DNA of 64,000 nt from Flavobacteriaceae bacterium UBA7684. GTDB taxonomy: Bacteria; Bacteroidota; Bacteroidia; Flavobacteriales; Flavobacteriaceae. Position numbers and translations under genes: made by a program. Under the pieces are notes generated by a model that saw only the letters and a program-made list of their open reading frames with translations, searched no databases and was not told the origin of the DNA. The first letter of the stretch is position 1; the number at the start of each line of letters is the position of its first letter. Shown here one piece after another: positions 37,201 through 45,350 of this stretch. The stretch is taken from the NCBI GenBank assembly GCA_002482885.1, contig DLGW01000016.1, forward strand, positions 321,111-385,110, written 5' to 3'.

Positions 37201-38154
37201 TATGCAACTTATACCTTAACAGGAGGTACAGCAGCTTCTAATACACCTGAATATGCATATGGTGAAAGCTCTGGAACAACCTATGGTAATAGTTCTAGTT
37301 ATGTTGCAGATTCTAATAGAATGATATATTCTGGTTCTGGTTTCTTTGTTTTGGTTAAACAAAATGGAGATGCTTTCTTTAATAACGAAATGCGTAGCAT
37401 TACAGGCAATAGTAAATCATCTGCTGGTTGGGCTTTATTTAAAGAACAAGCCAATGCTGATGATAAAAAAGAAGAGAACAGATTGTGGTTAAGTGTTAGA
37501 AATGAAGATGGTGCTTACCGACAAACATTATTAGGTTATTTTAATGGAGCAACCGAAGGATATGATAGTTATTTAGATGCTATGGTTAACTCATCCAATG
37601 CTGTAAATATTTATACCAAATCTAAAGACAACCACAAGCTAGTTATTCAAGCCAGACCAGAGTCGTTGTTAGATGCAAATGAAACGGTTCCATTAGTTTT
37701 AAGTTCTAAAGAGGCGGATGATTTTTATATTACCGTTGATATGTTCGAAGGTAAATTCAAAAATAAAGACATTTACTTAAGAGATAAAAAACTAGGCGTT
37801 GATCATGATTTTTCAACAGGTAAATATCATTTCTCTACAGAATCAGGTGTTTATGAAGATAGATTCGAGATTGTTTACAAAGACAAGCCAAAAGCATCTA
37901 TAGAAGAGCCAGCGGATGCAAATGCGCCATTAAAAGTGGCCGTTGCGGATCATTTGATTAGTATATCAAAAGCAGGACAAAAGATTGCTAAAGTAGAGTT
38001 GGTAAATATCTTAGGTAAACAAATTGCAGAAAAGCTTTATAGAGAACCTTCTGAAAAAGTAGAGATTCACGATATTATTAAAGCCAATCAAGTTTTAATT
38101 GTAAAAGTAACTTACGCAGATGGTAGTACAGAAACTAAGAAAATTATTTTCTAG
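31294..38154 (+). CDS. Giant multidomain surface protein with T9SS type C sorting signal
   Basis: 2286 residues. An extended N-terminus with a hydrophobic signal (WLVLVLFMMFLSTSVFA, ending near residue 41) precedes a module of about 165 residues (IRINNKG...AHNVAWGYNGCG). Related modules recur near 1076-1246, 1250-1403 and 1410-1600. Between them lie an Ig-like domain (about 213-323) and four FN3-like repeats bearing ERGIVY/ERGLVF (about 449-547, 549-648, 761-858 and 971-1071). Two of these are followed by LAWTRWAGxRAG domains. The C-terminal third contains a beta-helix-like stretch (about 1706-1790) and a long domain with SPIRENL, GKGFIAWN and ALLGNPYPCAID. The last 85 residues match the type C sorting tail. 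Surface location by T9SS is well supported; adhesion or binding function is a guess. A bidirectional terminator follows. Confidence 0.87.
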   Translation: MIKNYTTDNQHNRSFLRGLLPPKGWLVLVLFMMFLSTSVFANGGIGYKGIRINNKGSHTWYKAHNVAWGYNGCGSYMFNSAADFSGQNLGTFTTSDVLEISGFGVVGWTDNSDYVAGKLLYKVWKQGDAEPGTWSEYVVGNYNSPGSGVADVQCTSGQDRVAGALFGININQTVAGTYNLKVQALGRMQYVTGSFNANDGAEVTATFVVSPSPTITVSTTSLTAFADTCPSATSSNQTFTVSGTNLTANITVTAPTDFQVSTSSGSGFGSSVTLTQSGGTVSSTTIYARFAPGTAGSKSGNITATSTSATTRNVAVSGVAPAAGTYSYLRTLTATATINQGSNATLEGEGYAAGFTEAAGQATGSTVEFGYRASNTDPSSDGSWTWSTATFDRQNGNNDVLRANSFGSALGVGTYYYTFRFKLQGCSAWQYTGTSSTVWSSNSGVLTVRSAPVLAATTAASSITTTTATSGGNVTSDGGAAISERGIVYHTSSNPTTSNTKVTAAGTTGSFSANMTGLSPGTLYYVRAYAINAAGTSYGTEISFTTSVALPTLAATTINSNIIASTSASIASNVTSAGGGTVTERGIVYATTTTPTTSNTKVTNGTGTGTYNTTMSGLTPNTLYYVRSYAINSAGTEYGTQTTLTTLSPPTGISATSASPTSINLAWTRWAGDRAGVSTALDVMIVRSTDASFVAPTNTTTYTVGNTSLGGDTVIFNGGGTSFTDTGLTTGTTYYYAFYSEGWTYYSAAATASAAPQPIVATLAATTINSNNHVSATTASITSNITDNGGAAVTERGIVYATTTTPTTSSTKVTNGTGNGSYDTSMTGLTPGTRYYVRSYAINSAGTAYGAEVSFTTLMPPTTLTATPVTASTIDLAWTRWAGHRAGSDPTYDVMIVRSTDASFTAPTDGVAYTAGVSTIGGDLVIYKGSGTSVTDTGLTLSTQYYYAIYSEGWNYYSNSRTANATTPAASAPTLAATTAQTNVTSSNADSGGNVTADGGATVTERGLVFGTSSNPTLSNGTKVTTTGTTGSYTLGLSNLLSPSTTYYVRAYATNAAGTGYGTQITFTTSAASSSTSFYSDRIYFKNGSGADEKYFAAYNVVPNGGCTGNNTETVGTTGWNGRNLGTYTTGTVAKIGGFIVTKGIQNGNTPYMMYRVYETGTTPPSFTSQNMNYVGECVADGVDVNGSSQDKIWRFPLSNFTIPSAPGNYTIEVYFSRSGDHMGANGDQFINNGGNNYKANITVQRPTGVFSAKVALKKNSDSTVWYNANADTDCDPGSTTDFNNLNNIIVASDGFTLGGNFIATMAMTNPRLFYVLYAEGARPTSPTFTAINLTTSTTPSCSGTVYKYELGATTQLFASNTYTSGTYVLEVYFQGTNGGTEYYRKQDTSTNFKCFFNIPEPNDGNLNPTGTNISGIYESYIGQLILGLDDNGNPTTADRKISKVFDLDGSNGSSNNANFDLGETNPGVSFKVGMEAKVFTKGTHKACGCSSWYYLYKEGTTDPVESDFPLPAAGSTAVLYSQKWGSSARKFILMNSSMSWQGLNTPFQELGGSSVDGYGDNSPGFGSSTPDGTYNGQLGASATVTKFKDYKDRNAFSPASTNMVVDTPVNEVACPTCDGTYRIAVAFLCWVQSDSTKKCPDDSGFSTATDAPTIIYHRDINQNKIHNGVYLNPRHPNSPYFTSNKNSLPGTSVFYVSKLDVNASGGNTAYSGSWNNGTPTRGKNTTISSNYSTASGSFTTNNLTIADGVTLTVRAGEYVEVLNTATTTGTGKVVVEKGGNFVQRCNEKIPANGVPYPNIEHTHQTRTIASRDYVYWSSPIRENLMPTLTTAGMGRMFYWQGGAGGGWNRLTTTAADTFGAGKGFIAWNAGAAPAAFAPTFIGTATNGEVSVAVTKEDVYPDESDAAALATYSSNFNNYALLGNPYPCAIDAREFLVHANNQHIGGTVYIWTSNSRLSGGTKGVYDAGDYATYTLTGGTAASNTPEYAYGESSGTTYGNSSSYVADSNRMIYSGSGFFVLVKQNGDAFFNNEMRSITGNSKSSAGWALFKEQANADDKKEENRLWLSVRNEDGAYRQTLLGYFNGATEGYDSYLDAMVNSSNAVNIYTKSKDNHKLVIQARPESLLDANETVPLVLSSKEADDFYITVDMFEGKFKNKDIYLRDKKLGVDHDFSTGKYHFSTESGVYEDRFEIVYKDKPKASIEEPADANAPLKVAVADHLISISKAGQKIAKVELVNILGKQIAEKLYREPSEKVEIHDIIKANQVLIVKVTYADGSTETKKIIF

Positions 38155-38174
38155 GTTTTAAATATAGTTTAAAT

Positions 38175-38203
38175 AAAAAGTGGAGCATTTTGCTCCACTT
38201 TTT
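38175..38203. terminator. Bidirectional rho-independent terminator
   Basis: A 13-bp perfect stem (AAAAAGTGGAGCA / TGCTCCACTTTTT) with a TTT loop lies between the convergent ends at 38154 and 38208. A-rich and T-rich flanks on both sides allow it to work for both strands. Confidence 0.9.
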
Positions 38204-38207
38204 TTGT

Positions 38208-38771
38208 TTAAAAACGATAAGTTTGAGTGGGTGTAATACAGTAATCTAATGGAATATCGGTAGGTAAAATATCCTCAATTTTATTTTCGTGTTCAAAAAA
38301 AGAAAGTCCAATTTTTAAAGTTTCAGGGGAACATTGTGCTAAAAATTGGTCATAAAATCCTTTTCCGTACCCAACGCGTTGTCCTGTTGTATCGAAAGTC
38401 AATAAAGGAATAAATACAACTTGTATTTGATGAACGGGAACTTCTAAGCCATTCATGGGTTCTGGAATTCCCCAAACATTGGTTTTTATTGTAGTGTTTT
38501 CGGTTAACAAAAAATGAATCATTTTATTGTTTTCAAAATCACTTTTAGATAGTACAACTTCCTTGTCTTTACCTTGTAGTATTTGCAGGATGTATTCGGT
38601 ATTTACTTCTTTTTTGTGGATGATTGGTAAATACAAATGATAATACGTTTTATTCCAAATAGGCAACTTTAAACTTTGATTAGCGATGTCTAAACTCAGT
38701 TCTTCGATTTGTTCTGGATTCAAATCGTTTCTTAAGGATTGATATTTTTTTCTGAGTGCTGCTTTTGTCAT
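38208..38771 (-). CDS. 5-formyltetrahydrofolate cyclo-ligase
   Basis: 187 residues. The enzyme converts 5-formyl-THF to 5,10-methenyl-THF with ATP. The N-terminal KAALRKKYQSLRN helix, the central VFIPLLTFDTTGQRVGYGKGFYDQFL (shown in part as GYGKGFYDQF, the phosphate-binding signature) and the ending IPLDYCITPTQ are all standard. Its ATG directly abuts the stop codon of the CoA-transferase B gene with no gap, so it is the last gene of that transcription unit. A terminator follows. Confidence 0.93.
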   Translation of the reverse strand: MTKAALRKKYQSLRNDLNPEQIEELSLDIANQSLKLPIWNKTYYHLYLPIIHKKEVNTEYILQILQGKDKEVVLSKSDFENNKMIHFLLTENTTIKTNVWGIPEPMNGLEVPVHQIQVVFIPLLTFDTTGQRVGYGKGFYDQFLAQCSPETLKIGLSFFEHENKIEDILPTDIPLDYCITPTQTYRF

Positions 38772-39428
38772 TTAATCAATTTTCATTTCAGGAATTTCTC
38801 CTTCAATTATTAAGCTTGCTTCGGTAGCATTTATAATGTGCTGGGTACTAATTCCGGGAGCTCTTTCTAGTAATTTAAATCCTTTAGGAGTAACTTCTAA
38901 AACGGCTAATTCTGTAACTATTTTTTTTACACATCCAACGCCGGTTAATGGCAAAGTACATTTTTTAAGAATTTTAGATTCACCTTGTTTGTTAACGTGC
39001 ATCATGGCTACAATAATATTTTTGGCCGATGCAGTTAAATCCATGGCTCCTCCCATACCTTTTACCATCTTTCCTGGTATTTTCCAGTTGGCAATATCTC
39101 CATTTTCAGACACTTCCATAGCGCCTAAAACGGTTAAATCAATGTGTTGTCCGCGAATCATTCCAAAACTTGTAGCAGAGTCAAAAAAGGCTGCTCCAGG
39201 TAAAGTAGTAATGGTTTGTTTGCCTGCATTAATTAAATCAGCATCTTCCTCGCCTTCCCAAGGGAAAGGCCCCATGCCCAAAACGCCATTTTCGCTTTGT
39301 ATTTCAACGTTTATGCCTTCAGGAATATAGTTGGCCACCAAAGTAGGAATTCCAATGCCTAAATTGACGTAATAACCATCTTTAAGTTCCTGAGCGATTC
39401 GTTTAGCAATTCCGATTTTGTCAAGCAT
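38772..39428 (-). CDS. scoB: 3-oxoacid CoA-transferase subunit B
   Basis: 218 residues from the ATG at 39428. Family I CoA-transferases move CoA between succinyl-CoA and acetoacetate or related acids. The B subunit carries the catalytic glutamate, here E46 in IQSENGVLGMGPFP. GYYVNLGIGIPTLVANYIP and the end motif APGISTQHIINATEA are also typical. A longer in-frame start at 39524 would add a low-complexity segment (NPKNPKPKTKK) translated from repeat-like DNA, so it is rejected. Its partner, subunit A, is not adjacent but about 6.4 kb away (45846-46550), with an efflux cassette between them. The 5-formyl-THF cyclo-ligase gene follows with no gap. Confidence 0.93.
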   Translation of the reverse strand: MLDKIGIAKRIAQELKDGYYVNLGIGIPTLVANYIPEGINVEIQSENGVLGMGPFPWEGEEDADLINAGKQTITTLPGAAFFDSATSFGMIRGQHIDLTVLGAMEVSENGDIANWKIPGKMVKGMGGAMDLTASAKNIIVAMMHVNKQGESKILKKCTLPLTGVGCVKKIVTELAVLEVTPKGFKLLERAPGISTQHIINATEASLIIEGEIPEMKID

Positions 39429-39438
39429 TTTTTTGGTT

Positions 39439-39567
39439 TTAGGTTTTGGGTTTTTGGGGTTATATAATATTTCAAATTTAAAAAAATTAATACTTGTACA
39501 GTATAATTTTTTAAAACCAAACATATATAACGCCTAAGTTTTTATTAACCAAATACCCAAAACCTAA
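39439..39567. repeat. Inverted repeat (17-nt arms) between the outer-membrane factor and scoB
   Basis: TTAGGTTTTGGGTTTTT (39439-39455) is mirrored by AAATACCCAAAACCTAA (39551-39567), matching 16 of 17 positions in inverted orientation. The arms bracket about 95 bp of AT-rich DNA at the right-hand edge of scoB, which is one junction of the efflux cassette. It may be a repeat remnant. Confidence 0.6.
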
Positions 39568-39581
39568 CACCCAACATAGCC

Positions 39582-41015
39582 CTACTGCAACCCTCCGCCT
39601 AATGATTTATACAAGTTTACGGTAGATTGTAATTGCTGTTTTTTAAGATTTACTAATTCTAATTGCGAATCTAAATAGTTTTTTTGCGAGTTTACAATCT
39701 CTAAATAATTGGCTTTACCATTTTTAAATAACTCACGAGAGGTTGTAATGGAATTTTTAAAAGTTTTAACCTCTTCGCTTTTTAAGTCTGTCATTTTTTG
39801 AGCGCTAGCTAATTGGTATATACTGTTATATACCTCTTTAAAACCGTTGACTACCGAGCGTTCGTAATTGATGTATGCTTGTTGTTGTGCGGTTTTTGAA
39901 GCCAATAATTGAGCTTTTAAAATCCGTCTGTTTAATAAAGGTGCTGTGAGTCCTCCGAAAATTTGATATACTGCCGAGGCAGGATTTTCTAACAATAAAG
40001 CGCTATTAAAGGCATGAAATCCCATAGAAGCATTGATGTTTAAAGAAGGATAAAAAGCCGCCTTTGCAGATTTTACATCAGATTTAGTGGCCATTAATTC
40101 TAGTTCCGCTTGTTTAATGTCGGGTCTTTTAGCTAACATTTCTGACGGAATTCCTTCAGAAATTTTTAAAGGCAAAGGTTGTTTTAAGATATTGCTTTTA
40201 ATCGCAATAGATTCCGGGTATCTACCCAATAAAAAATTGAGTTGATTTTGAGCAATTACAATTCTTTGATCCACTTCTATTAATTTAGCTTTAGAGCTCA
40301 ATAATCTACCTTGCATGATTTCAATTCCCAATTCGTTGGCTCTACCTACTTGTTTTTGTATGATTACAATTTCTAAAGCTTCTTCTTGAAGTTTGATGTT
40401 GTCTTCTACAATTTGTTTTTCGGTATCTAAGGCTAAAATCTCGTAATATAAATTAGCTACTTCGGCAATTACGGTGGTGATGACTAAGTTTTTTCCGTTT
40501 TCGCTGGCTAAAAATCGAGCCATAGCAGCTTTCTTTTTATTTTTTAATTTTCCCCAAATATCAATCTCCCATTGCGATTGTAATCCTAAATAATAATCAG
40601 GTAAGGGATTACTCATTTTTTGGTTTTCAGCAATATTTTGTGAAAAGTTGGTATCGTAATTACCTACACCATCCATGGTGTATTTCCCGAATTGACGCTG
40701 TCCGATACTGCCGTTAAATGATAAATCGGGTAAACGAATTCCTTTGTTTAAAAGTACCTCTGCACGGTATTGTTGTACGCGTTGTAAGGCACTTTGAATG
40801 TCAAAATTCTTTTGTAAACTGGTATTAATTAATGAATTTAAAACCGAATCATTAAAAAATACGGAACGTTCCGGAAGTGTTAGCTTGTTGCTTTCCGTTG
40901 CTACTCCATAATTTTTGGGTACATTATTTACAATATTTTTTTCTGCTTCAGATGAAGATTTACAGCCAAAAACGGTAAATAAGATTATGATTAAATATAA
41001 CGATGACTTATACAT
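39582..41015 (-). CDS. RND efflux outer-membrane factor (TolC/NodT family lipoprotein)
   Basis: 477 residues. A lipoprotein signal ends LFTVFGC with C18 as the lipidation site. Two repeated outer-membrane efflux domains (about 60-250 and 280-470) follow, with the family pattern FDIQSALQRVQQYRAEVLL, PSEMLAKRPDIKQAELEL and FYPSLNINASMGF. It would form the outer-membrane channel of the tripartite pump encoded just upstream; its start overlaps the pump gene end by 8 bp. It is the last gene of the cassette. The substrate is unknown. Confidence 0.94.
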   Translation of the reverse strand: MYKSSLYLIIILFTVFGCKSSSEAEKNIVNNVPKNYGVATESNKLTLPERSVFFNDSVLNSLINTSLQKNFDIQSALQRVQQYRAEVLLNKGIRLPDLSFNGSIGQRQFGKYTMDGVGNYDTNFSQNIAENQKMSNPLPDYYLGLQSQWEIDIWGKLKNKKKAAMARFLASENGKNLVITTVIAEVANLYYEILALDTEKQIVEDNIKLQEEALEIVIIQKQVGRANELGIEIMQGRLLSSKAKLIEVDQRIVIAQNQLNFLLGRYPESIAIKSNILKQPLPLKISEGIPSEMLAKRPDIKQAELELMATKSDVKSAKAAFYPSLNINASMGFHAFNSALLLENPASAVYQIFGGLTAPLLNRRILKAQLLASKTAQQQAYINYERSVVNGFKEVYNSIYQLASAQKMTDLKSEEVKTFKNSITTSRELFKNGKANYLEIVNSQKNYLDSQLELVNLKKQQLQSTVNLYKSLGGGLQ

Positions 41016-44000
41016 AAGCTCCTTTTCTAACTTTATTTTTAGTTTTTCTTTTAAATCTAGTTTCTATTCCTGCAAATATCACAAACAATCCAGGAATCAC
41101 TAATACACCTAACATGGTGCCTAACAACATTCCGCCTGCGGCTGCGGTTCCAATGGTTTTGTTTCCAATAGCTCCCGCTCCACTAGCCATCATTAAAGGA
41201 ATTAATCCTGCAATAAAGGCAAATGAAGTCATTAAAATAGGTCTTAAACGCGCAACAGCTCCTTCCATAGCGGCTTGTATAATGGTTCTGCCTTCTTTTT
41301 GTTTTAATAAGGCAAACTCAATAATTAAAATGGCATTTTTACCGAGTAATCCAATCAGCATAACCATAGCAACTTGTGCGTAGATATTGTTTTCTAATCC
41401 TGTTATATATAGTAAAAATAAGGAGCCAAAGATTCCAATCGGTAAGGATAATAATACCGAGAACGGTAAAATAAAACTTTCGTACTGAGCAGAAAGCAAC
41501 AAATACACAAACAATAAACAGATGGAAAAAATTACAATAACTTGATTACCCGATAGAATTTCCTCGCGAGTCATCCCTGAATATTCATGGATGTATCCCT
41601 TAGGAAGTGTTTTGGCAACAGTTTCTTCGATGGCTTTAATGGCATCTCCACTACTGTATCCTGGGGCTGCTTCTCCGTTTATCATGGAAGCGTAATACAT
41701 GTTATAACGCGTTAATTGTTCTGGGCCATAAACGCGTTCTATGTTACAGAATATAGAGTAAGGAACCATTTCTCCGTCTTTGTTTTTAACCCTTAATTTT
41801 AAGATGTCTTCGGGTAAGGCTCTATAAGAAGGGTGCGCTTGAATCATTACTTTATACATTTGGTTAAAACGAATAAAGTTGGTGGCATAAAAACTTCCGA
41901 TTAAGGATTGCAGGTTGCTCATGGCGGCATCTACCGAAATTCCTTTTTTGGCGGCTACATCTTGATCAACTCTAACCAAGTATTGAGGGAAATTAGGGTT
42001 GAATCCTGTAAAAGCTTCTTTGATTTCTGGTCTTTTTCTGAGTTCGTCCAAAAACTTTTGAGTGACTTCATCCAACTTCATTAAGTTACCACTTCCACTT
42101 TTATCCAACAGCCTCATTTCAAAACCACTGGCATTTCCAAAACCTGGTACCGCTGGTGGCGGCAAAAATTGAATATCTGCACCTTTAATGTGTTCGGTAT
42201 TTTTTTCTAAGATTTCAATAATTTGTTTGGCTGTTAAGTCTCTTTCTTTCCAAGGTTTTAAACTGATGGTACTCATTCCAAAAGAAGCTCCAGACCCTTC
42301 GGTAATCATACTGTATCCTGCTAAAGTAGAGGTGTTTTCAACGGCATCAATTTTAGAAGCGATTTTGTCAATCTCGTTCATGACTTGTTCCGTACGTTCA
42401 ATAGTTGCTCCAGCTGGGGTGGTTACGTTGGCATAAATGGTTCCTTGATCTTCGGTAGGAATAAAACCAGTAGGTAATATTTTGCTTACCCCCCATGTAC
42501 CCATGCTAAAAGCAATTAAAACGCCAATGGTTAAAGTTCTTCGGGTAATTATTGATTTTAAAAAGTTTTTGTATTTATCCGAAAAGAAATCGTAGTTTTT
42601 ATTAAAAGCATCAAAAAATCGAGTTAATGCATTTTTAGGTTTATGATTAACGCTATGCCCTTTTAATATCATAGCACACAAAGCTGGCGCTAAAGTCAAG
42701 GCGTTAATTCCCGATATAATAATGGAAATAGCCATGGTAATCGAAAACTGTCGGTAAAACACCCCTACTGGCCCACTTAAAAAGGCCACTGGTACAAAAA
42801 CCGCCGCCATCACTAGGGTAATGGAAATAATAGGCCCGCCGATTTCTCCTAAGGCTTGAAAAGTAGCGGTTTTAGGGTCGGAATGTTTTTCTTCCATTTT
42901 GGCGTGTACTGCTTCGACGACGACAATAGCATCATCTACCACAATACCAATAGCTAATACTAAGGCAAACAAGGTTAACATGTTAATCGAAAATCCAAAT
43001 AATTGCATAAAGGCAAAGGTTCCAATTAAGGAAACCGGTACCGCAATAATGGGAATTAAGGTAGAACGCCAATCCTGTAAAAACAAGAAAACAACTAGGG
43101 CTACTAAAAAGAAAGCTTCTAGTAAGGTTTTAATTACTTCGTGAATGGAAGCGTCTAAGAATCTAGAAACGTCATATCCGATGGTGTAATTCATGCCTGG
43201 CGGAAACTGAGTTTCTTTTAAATAAGCCATACGGGCTTTTACATTTTCAATAACTTCTTTAGCATTTGATCCAGGTCTTTGTTTTAAAATAATAGCAGCA
43301 GAGGGTTTGCCGTTTTCTTTAGATAAAACATCGTAATCTAACGAACCAAATTCTACTTCGGCAATGTCTCGTAAACGAACCATTTCCCCGCCTTCATTTA
43401 CTTTTACAACTAACTTTTCATACTCTTCTTTGTGAATGAGTTTACCTGTGTATCGTAAAACGTATTGTAAAGATTGGGCTTTTTTGCCTGAACTTTCTCC
43501 TACTTTTCCGGGTGCAGCCTCTACATTCTGGGCTCTTAAAGCCTCAATTACGTCTTCTGCGGAAATATTATAAGCATCCATTTGAGGGGGTTTTAACCAC
43601 ACCCTCATAGAATATTCTCTTTGTCCTAAAATATCGGCAAAACCTACTCCGTTAATCCTTTTTAATTCTGCCAATACGTTAATGTCTGCAAAATTATAAA
43701 TGAATTTTTCGTCCATAGTAGGGTCGTCACTGATGATGTTTAAATACATCAGCATACTGGTTACCTCTTTTTCGGTTTGTACACCGGCTTTTAATACTTC
43801 TTGAGGAAGTTCATCTAAAACCGTAGCTACTCTGTTTTGAACATTTACCGCAGCAATGTCTGGGTCGGTACCGACTTCAAAATATACGGTAATGATACTG
43901 GTTCCGTCATTACCCGAAACTGAGTTCATGTAGGTCATTCCTGGAACACCATTAATGGCTCGCTCAATTTGGGTTACTACTGCCTTAGCACAAACCTCGG

Positions 44001-44160
44001 CATTCGCTCCGGTATATTTTGTAGTTACAGATACTGCAGGTGGAGCAATATCAGGATATTGTGTAACGGGTAAACTGGTTAACGCCAGAACACCAATCAA
44101 AGTGATGAATATGGATATAACAAATGCTGTTATAGGCCTTTGTATAAAAACTCTTAGCAT
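41008..44160 (-). CDS. RND efflux pump, HAE1-type inner-membrane permease
   Basis: 1050 residues, full length for AcrB/MexB-type pumps. The N-terminus MLRVFIQRPITAFVISIF is typical. The proton-relay pair D409/D410 lies in TM4 within GIVVDDAIVVVEAV. Two large periplasmic loops and a second membrane half (VMLIGLLGKNAILIIEFA) are present. It drives proton-coupled export of hydrophobic compounds across both membranes with the adaptor (4 bp upstream) and the outer-membrane factor (8-bp overlap downstream). The sequence type suggests hydrophobic/amphiphilic drugs rather than heavy metals. The exact spectrum cannot be read from sequence. Confidence 0.95.
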   Translation of the reverse strand: MLRVFIQRPITAFVISIFITLIGVLALTSLPVTQYPDIAPPAVSVTTKYTGANAEVCAKAVVTQIERAINGVPGMTYMNSVSGNDGTSIITVYFEVGTDPDIAAVNVQNRVATVLDELPQEVLKAGVQTEKEVTSMLMYLNIISDDPTMDEKFIYNFADINVLAELKRINGVGFADILGQREYSMRVWLKPPQMDAYNISAEDVIEALRAQNVEAAPGKVGESSGKKAQSLQYVLRYTGKLIHKEEYEKLVVKVNEGGEMVRLRDIAEVEFGSLDYDVLSKENGKPSAAIILKQRPGSNAKEVIENVKARMAYLKETQFPPGMNYTIGYDVSRFLDASIHEVIKTLLEAFFLVALVVFLFLQDWRSTLIPIIAVPVSLIGTFAFMQLFGFSINMLTLFALVLAIGIVVDDAIVVVEAVHAKMEEKHSDPKTATFQALGEIGGPIISITLVMAAVFVPVAFLSGPVGVFYRQFSITMAISIIISGINALTLAPALCAMILKGHSVNHKPKNALTRFFDAFNKNYDFFSDKYKNFLKSIITRRTLTIGVLIAFSMGTWGVSKILPTGFIPTEDQGTIYANVTTPAGATIERTEQVMNEIDKIASKIDAVENTSTLAGYSMITEGSGASFGMSTISLKPWKERDLTAKQIIEILEKNTEHIKGADIQFLPPPAVPGFGNASGFEMRLLDKSGSGNLMKLDEVTQKFLDELRKRPEIKEAFTGFNPNFPQYLVRVDQDVAAKKGISVDAAMSNLQSLIGSFYATNFIRFNQMYKVMIQAHPSYRALPEDILKLRVKNKDGEMVPYSIFCNIERVYGPEQLTRYNMYYASMINGEAAPGYSSGDAIKAIEETVAKTLPKGYIHEYSGMTREEILSGNQVIVIFSICLLFVYLLLSAQYESFILPFSVLLSLPIGIFGSLFLLYITGLENNIYAQVAMVMLIGLLGKNAILIIEFALLKQKEGRTIIQAAMEGAVARLRPILMTSFAFIAGLIPLMMASGAGAIGNKTIGTAAAGGMLLGTMLGVLVIPGLFVIFAGIETRFKRKTKNKVRKGAYV

Positions 44161-44164
44161 GTTA

Positions 44165-45280
44165 TTATTCTGTTTTAAATTCTTTTAACACGGATTTCAT
44201 GCTAATCATTTGCGGAGTAATGGTTACTCCATCTTTAACATTCTGAATGCCTTCATACAAGATTTTGTCGCCTACTTGCAACCCTTTATCTACAATAAAA
44301 AAGTGAGGAATTCTGTTTTTAGCGGTAATGTTTCGTGAGGTAATTTTATTGTTTTTATCAATTACATATACGTACAGCCTTTCTTGTAAATCAAAAGTAG
44401 ATTTTTGAGGAACTAAAAGCGCTTTGGGATATTTTTTCTCTAATCTGATTTTACCGCTGGCACCGTGCTTAAGAATTTTTTCTTGGTTGTTAAAGCGAGC
44501 TCTAAAAGCAATGTTTCCTGTTTTTTCTTCAATCTCACCTTCAATAGTTTCAATCTTTCCTTTGGTAGGATGTTCCCTTCCATCAGCTAAGATTAACGAA
44601 ACGTATTTAGTAGCTACCGTGTCATTTTTTAAACTATTAGCATAGGTTAAATATTCTTTTTCAGATACATCAAAATAAACCAACACTTCATCATCTTCTG
44701 AAATACTAGTTAATAAGGTTCCTTCTTCGATTAAACTTCCAATTTTATGAGGAATACGATTGACCAAGCCGTTAAAAGGCGCTTTTATAGAGGTATAAGA
44801 TAATTTGTGCGCCACACTGGTTTGGTGAGCGAAAGCTTCTTCTGCCTTTGCATTTGCGGATTCTAATTTATTTTTAGCTAAAGCCAATTCTGTTTTAGAA
44901 ACAATATTTTTTTCTACCAATTGTTTAATATTGTTCACTTCTAATTCCGCAGCACTAGCGTCTGCTAAAGCACTGCGATAAATCGCTTTGGCTTTGCTTA
45001 ATTCTTCTTTGTACTCGCCATTGCTAATGGTAAATAATAATTGTCCTTGTTTTACATATTTACCTTCGTCAATGTAAGTTTTTTCTAAATAACCACTTAC
45101 TCTGGCACGGATTTCTACATTTTGTTTAGCATGAATTTCTGCTACATAATCTACAAAACCTAAAGTGTCAATAGCAATGATTTCGGTAACCGGGAATAAT
45201 TCTGGTTTTTCAACTTCCTTTTCTTTTTTACAAGAAGTTAACAATACAGAAAATAGGATGAATAAAAATATTTTTTTCAC
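44165..45280 (-). CDS. RND efflux periplasmic adaptor (membrane fusion protein)
   Basis: 371 residues from a GTG at 45280. This start gives a clean lipoprotein signal, MKKIFLFILFSVLLTSC, with lipidated C17; upstream in-frame codons reach only a TTG at 45310. The lipoyl-like and alpha-hairpin regions follow (EIRARVSGYLEKTYIDEG at about 60-80, LSYTSIKAPFNGLVNRIP), then beta-barrel and membrane-proximal domains (VPQKSTFDLQERLYVYV). It bridges the pump and the outer-membrane factor. It lies 4 bp upstream of the pump gene and about 70 bp after the unknown membrane-protein gene, all on one strand. Confidence 0.93.
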   Translation of the reverse strand: MKKIFLFILFSVLLTSCKKEKEVEKPELFPVTEIIAIDTLGFVDYVAEIHAKQNVEIRARVSGYLEKTYIDEGKYVKQGQLLFTISNGEYKEELSKAKAIYRSALADASAAELEVNNIKQLVEKNIVSKTELALAKNKLESANAKAEEAFAHQTSVAHKLSYTSIKAPFNGLVNRIPHKIGSLIEEGTLLTSISEDDEVLVYFDVSEKEYLTYANSLKNDTVATKYVSLILADGREHPTKGKIETIEGEIEEKTGNIAFRARFNNQEKILKHGASGKIRLEKKYPKALLVPQKSTFDLQERLYVYVIDKNNKITSRNITAKNRIPHFFIVDKGLQVGDKILYEGIQNVKDGVTITPQMISMKSVLKEFKTE

Positions 45281-45350
45281 TTTAAAAATGGAATTAGAAT
45301 TAATAACCAATGAATGGAAGGGTAATGAGTTTTAATAGTCAGTTTTGAAA

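Noticed and set aside
38836..39330. 164-residue plus-strand open frame
   Set aside because: It is antisense to CoA-transferase subunit B and reflects codon structure of that gene.
39429..39524. N-terminal extension of CoA-transferase subunit B
   Set aside because: The extra residues (NPKNPKPKTKK and similar) come from repeat-like intergenic DNA; the family start is MLDKIG.
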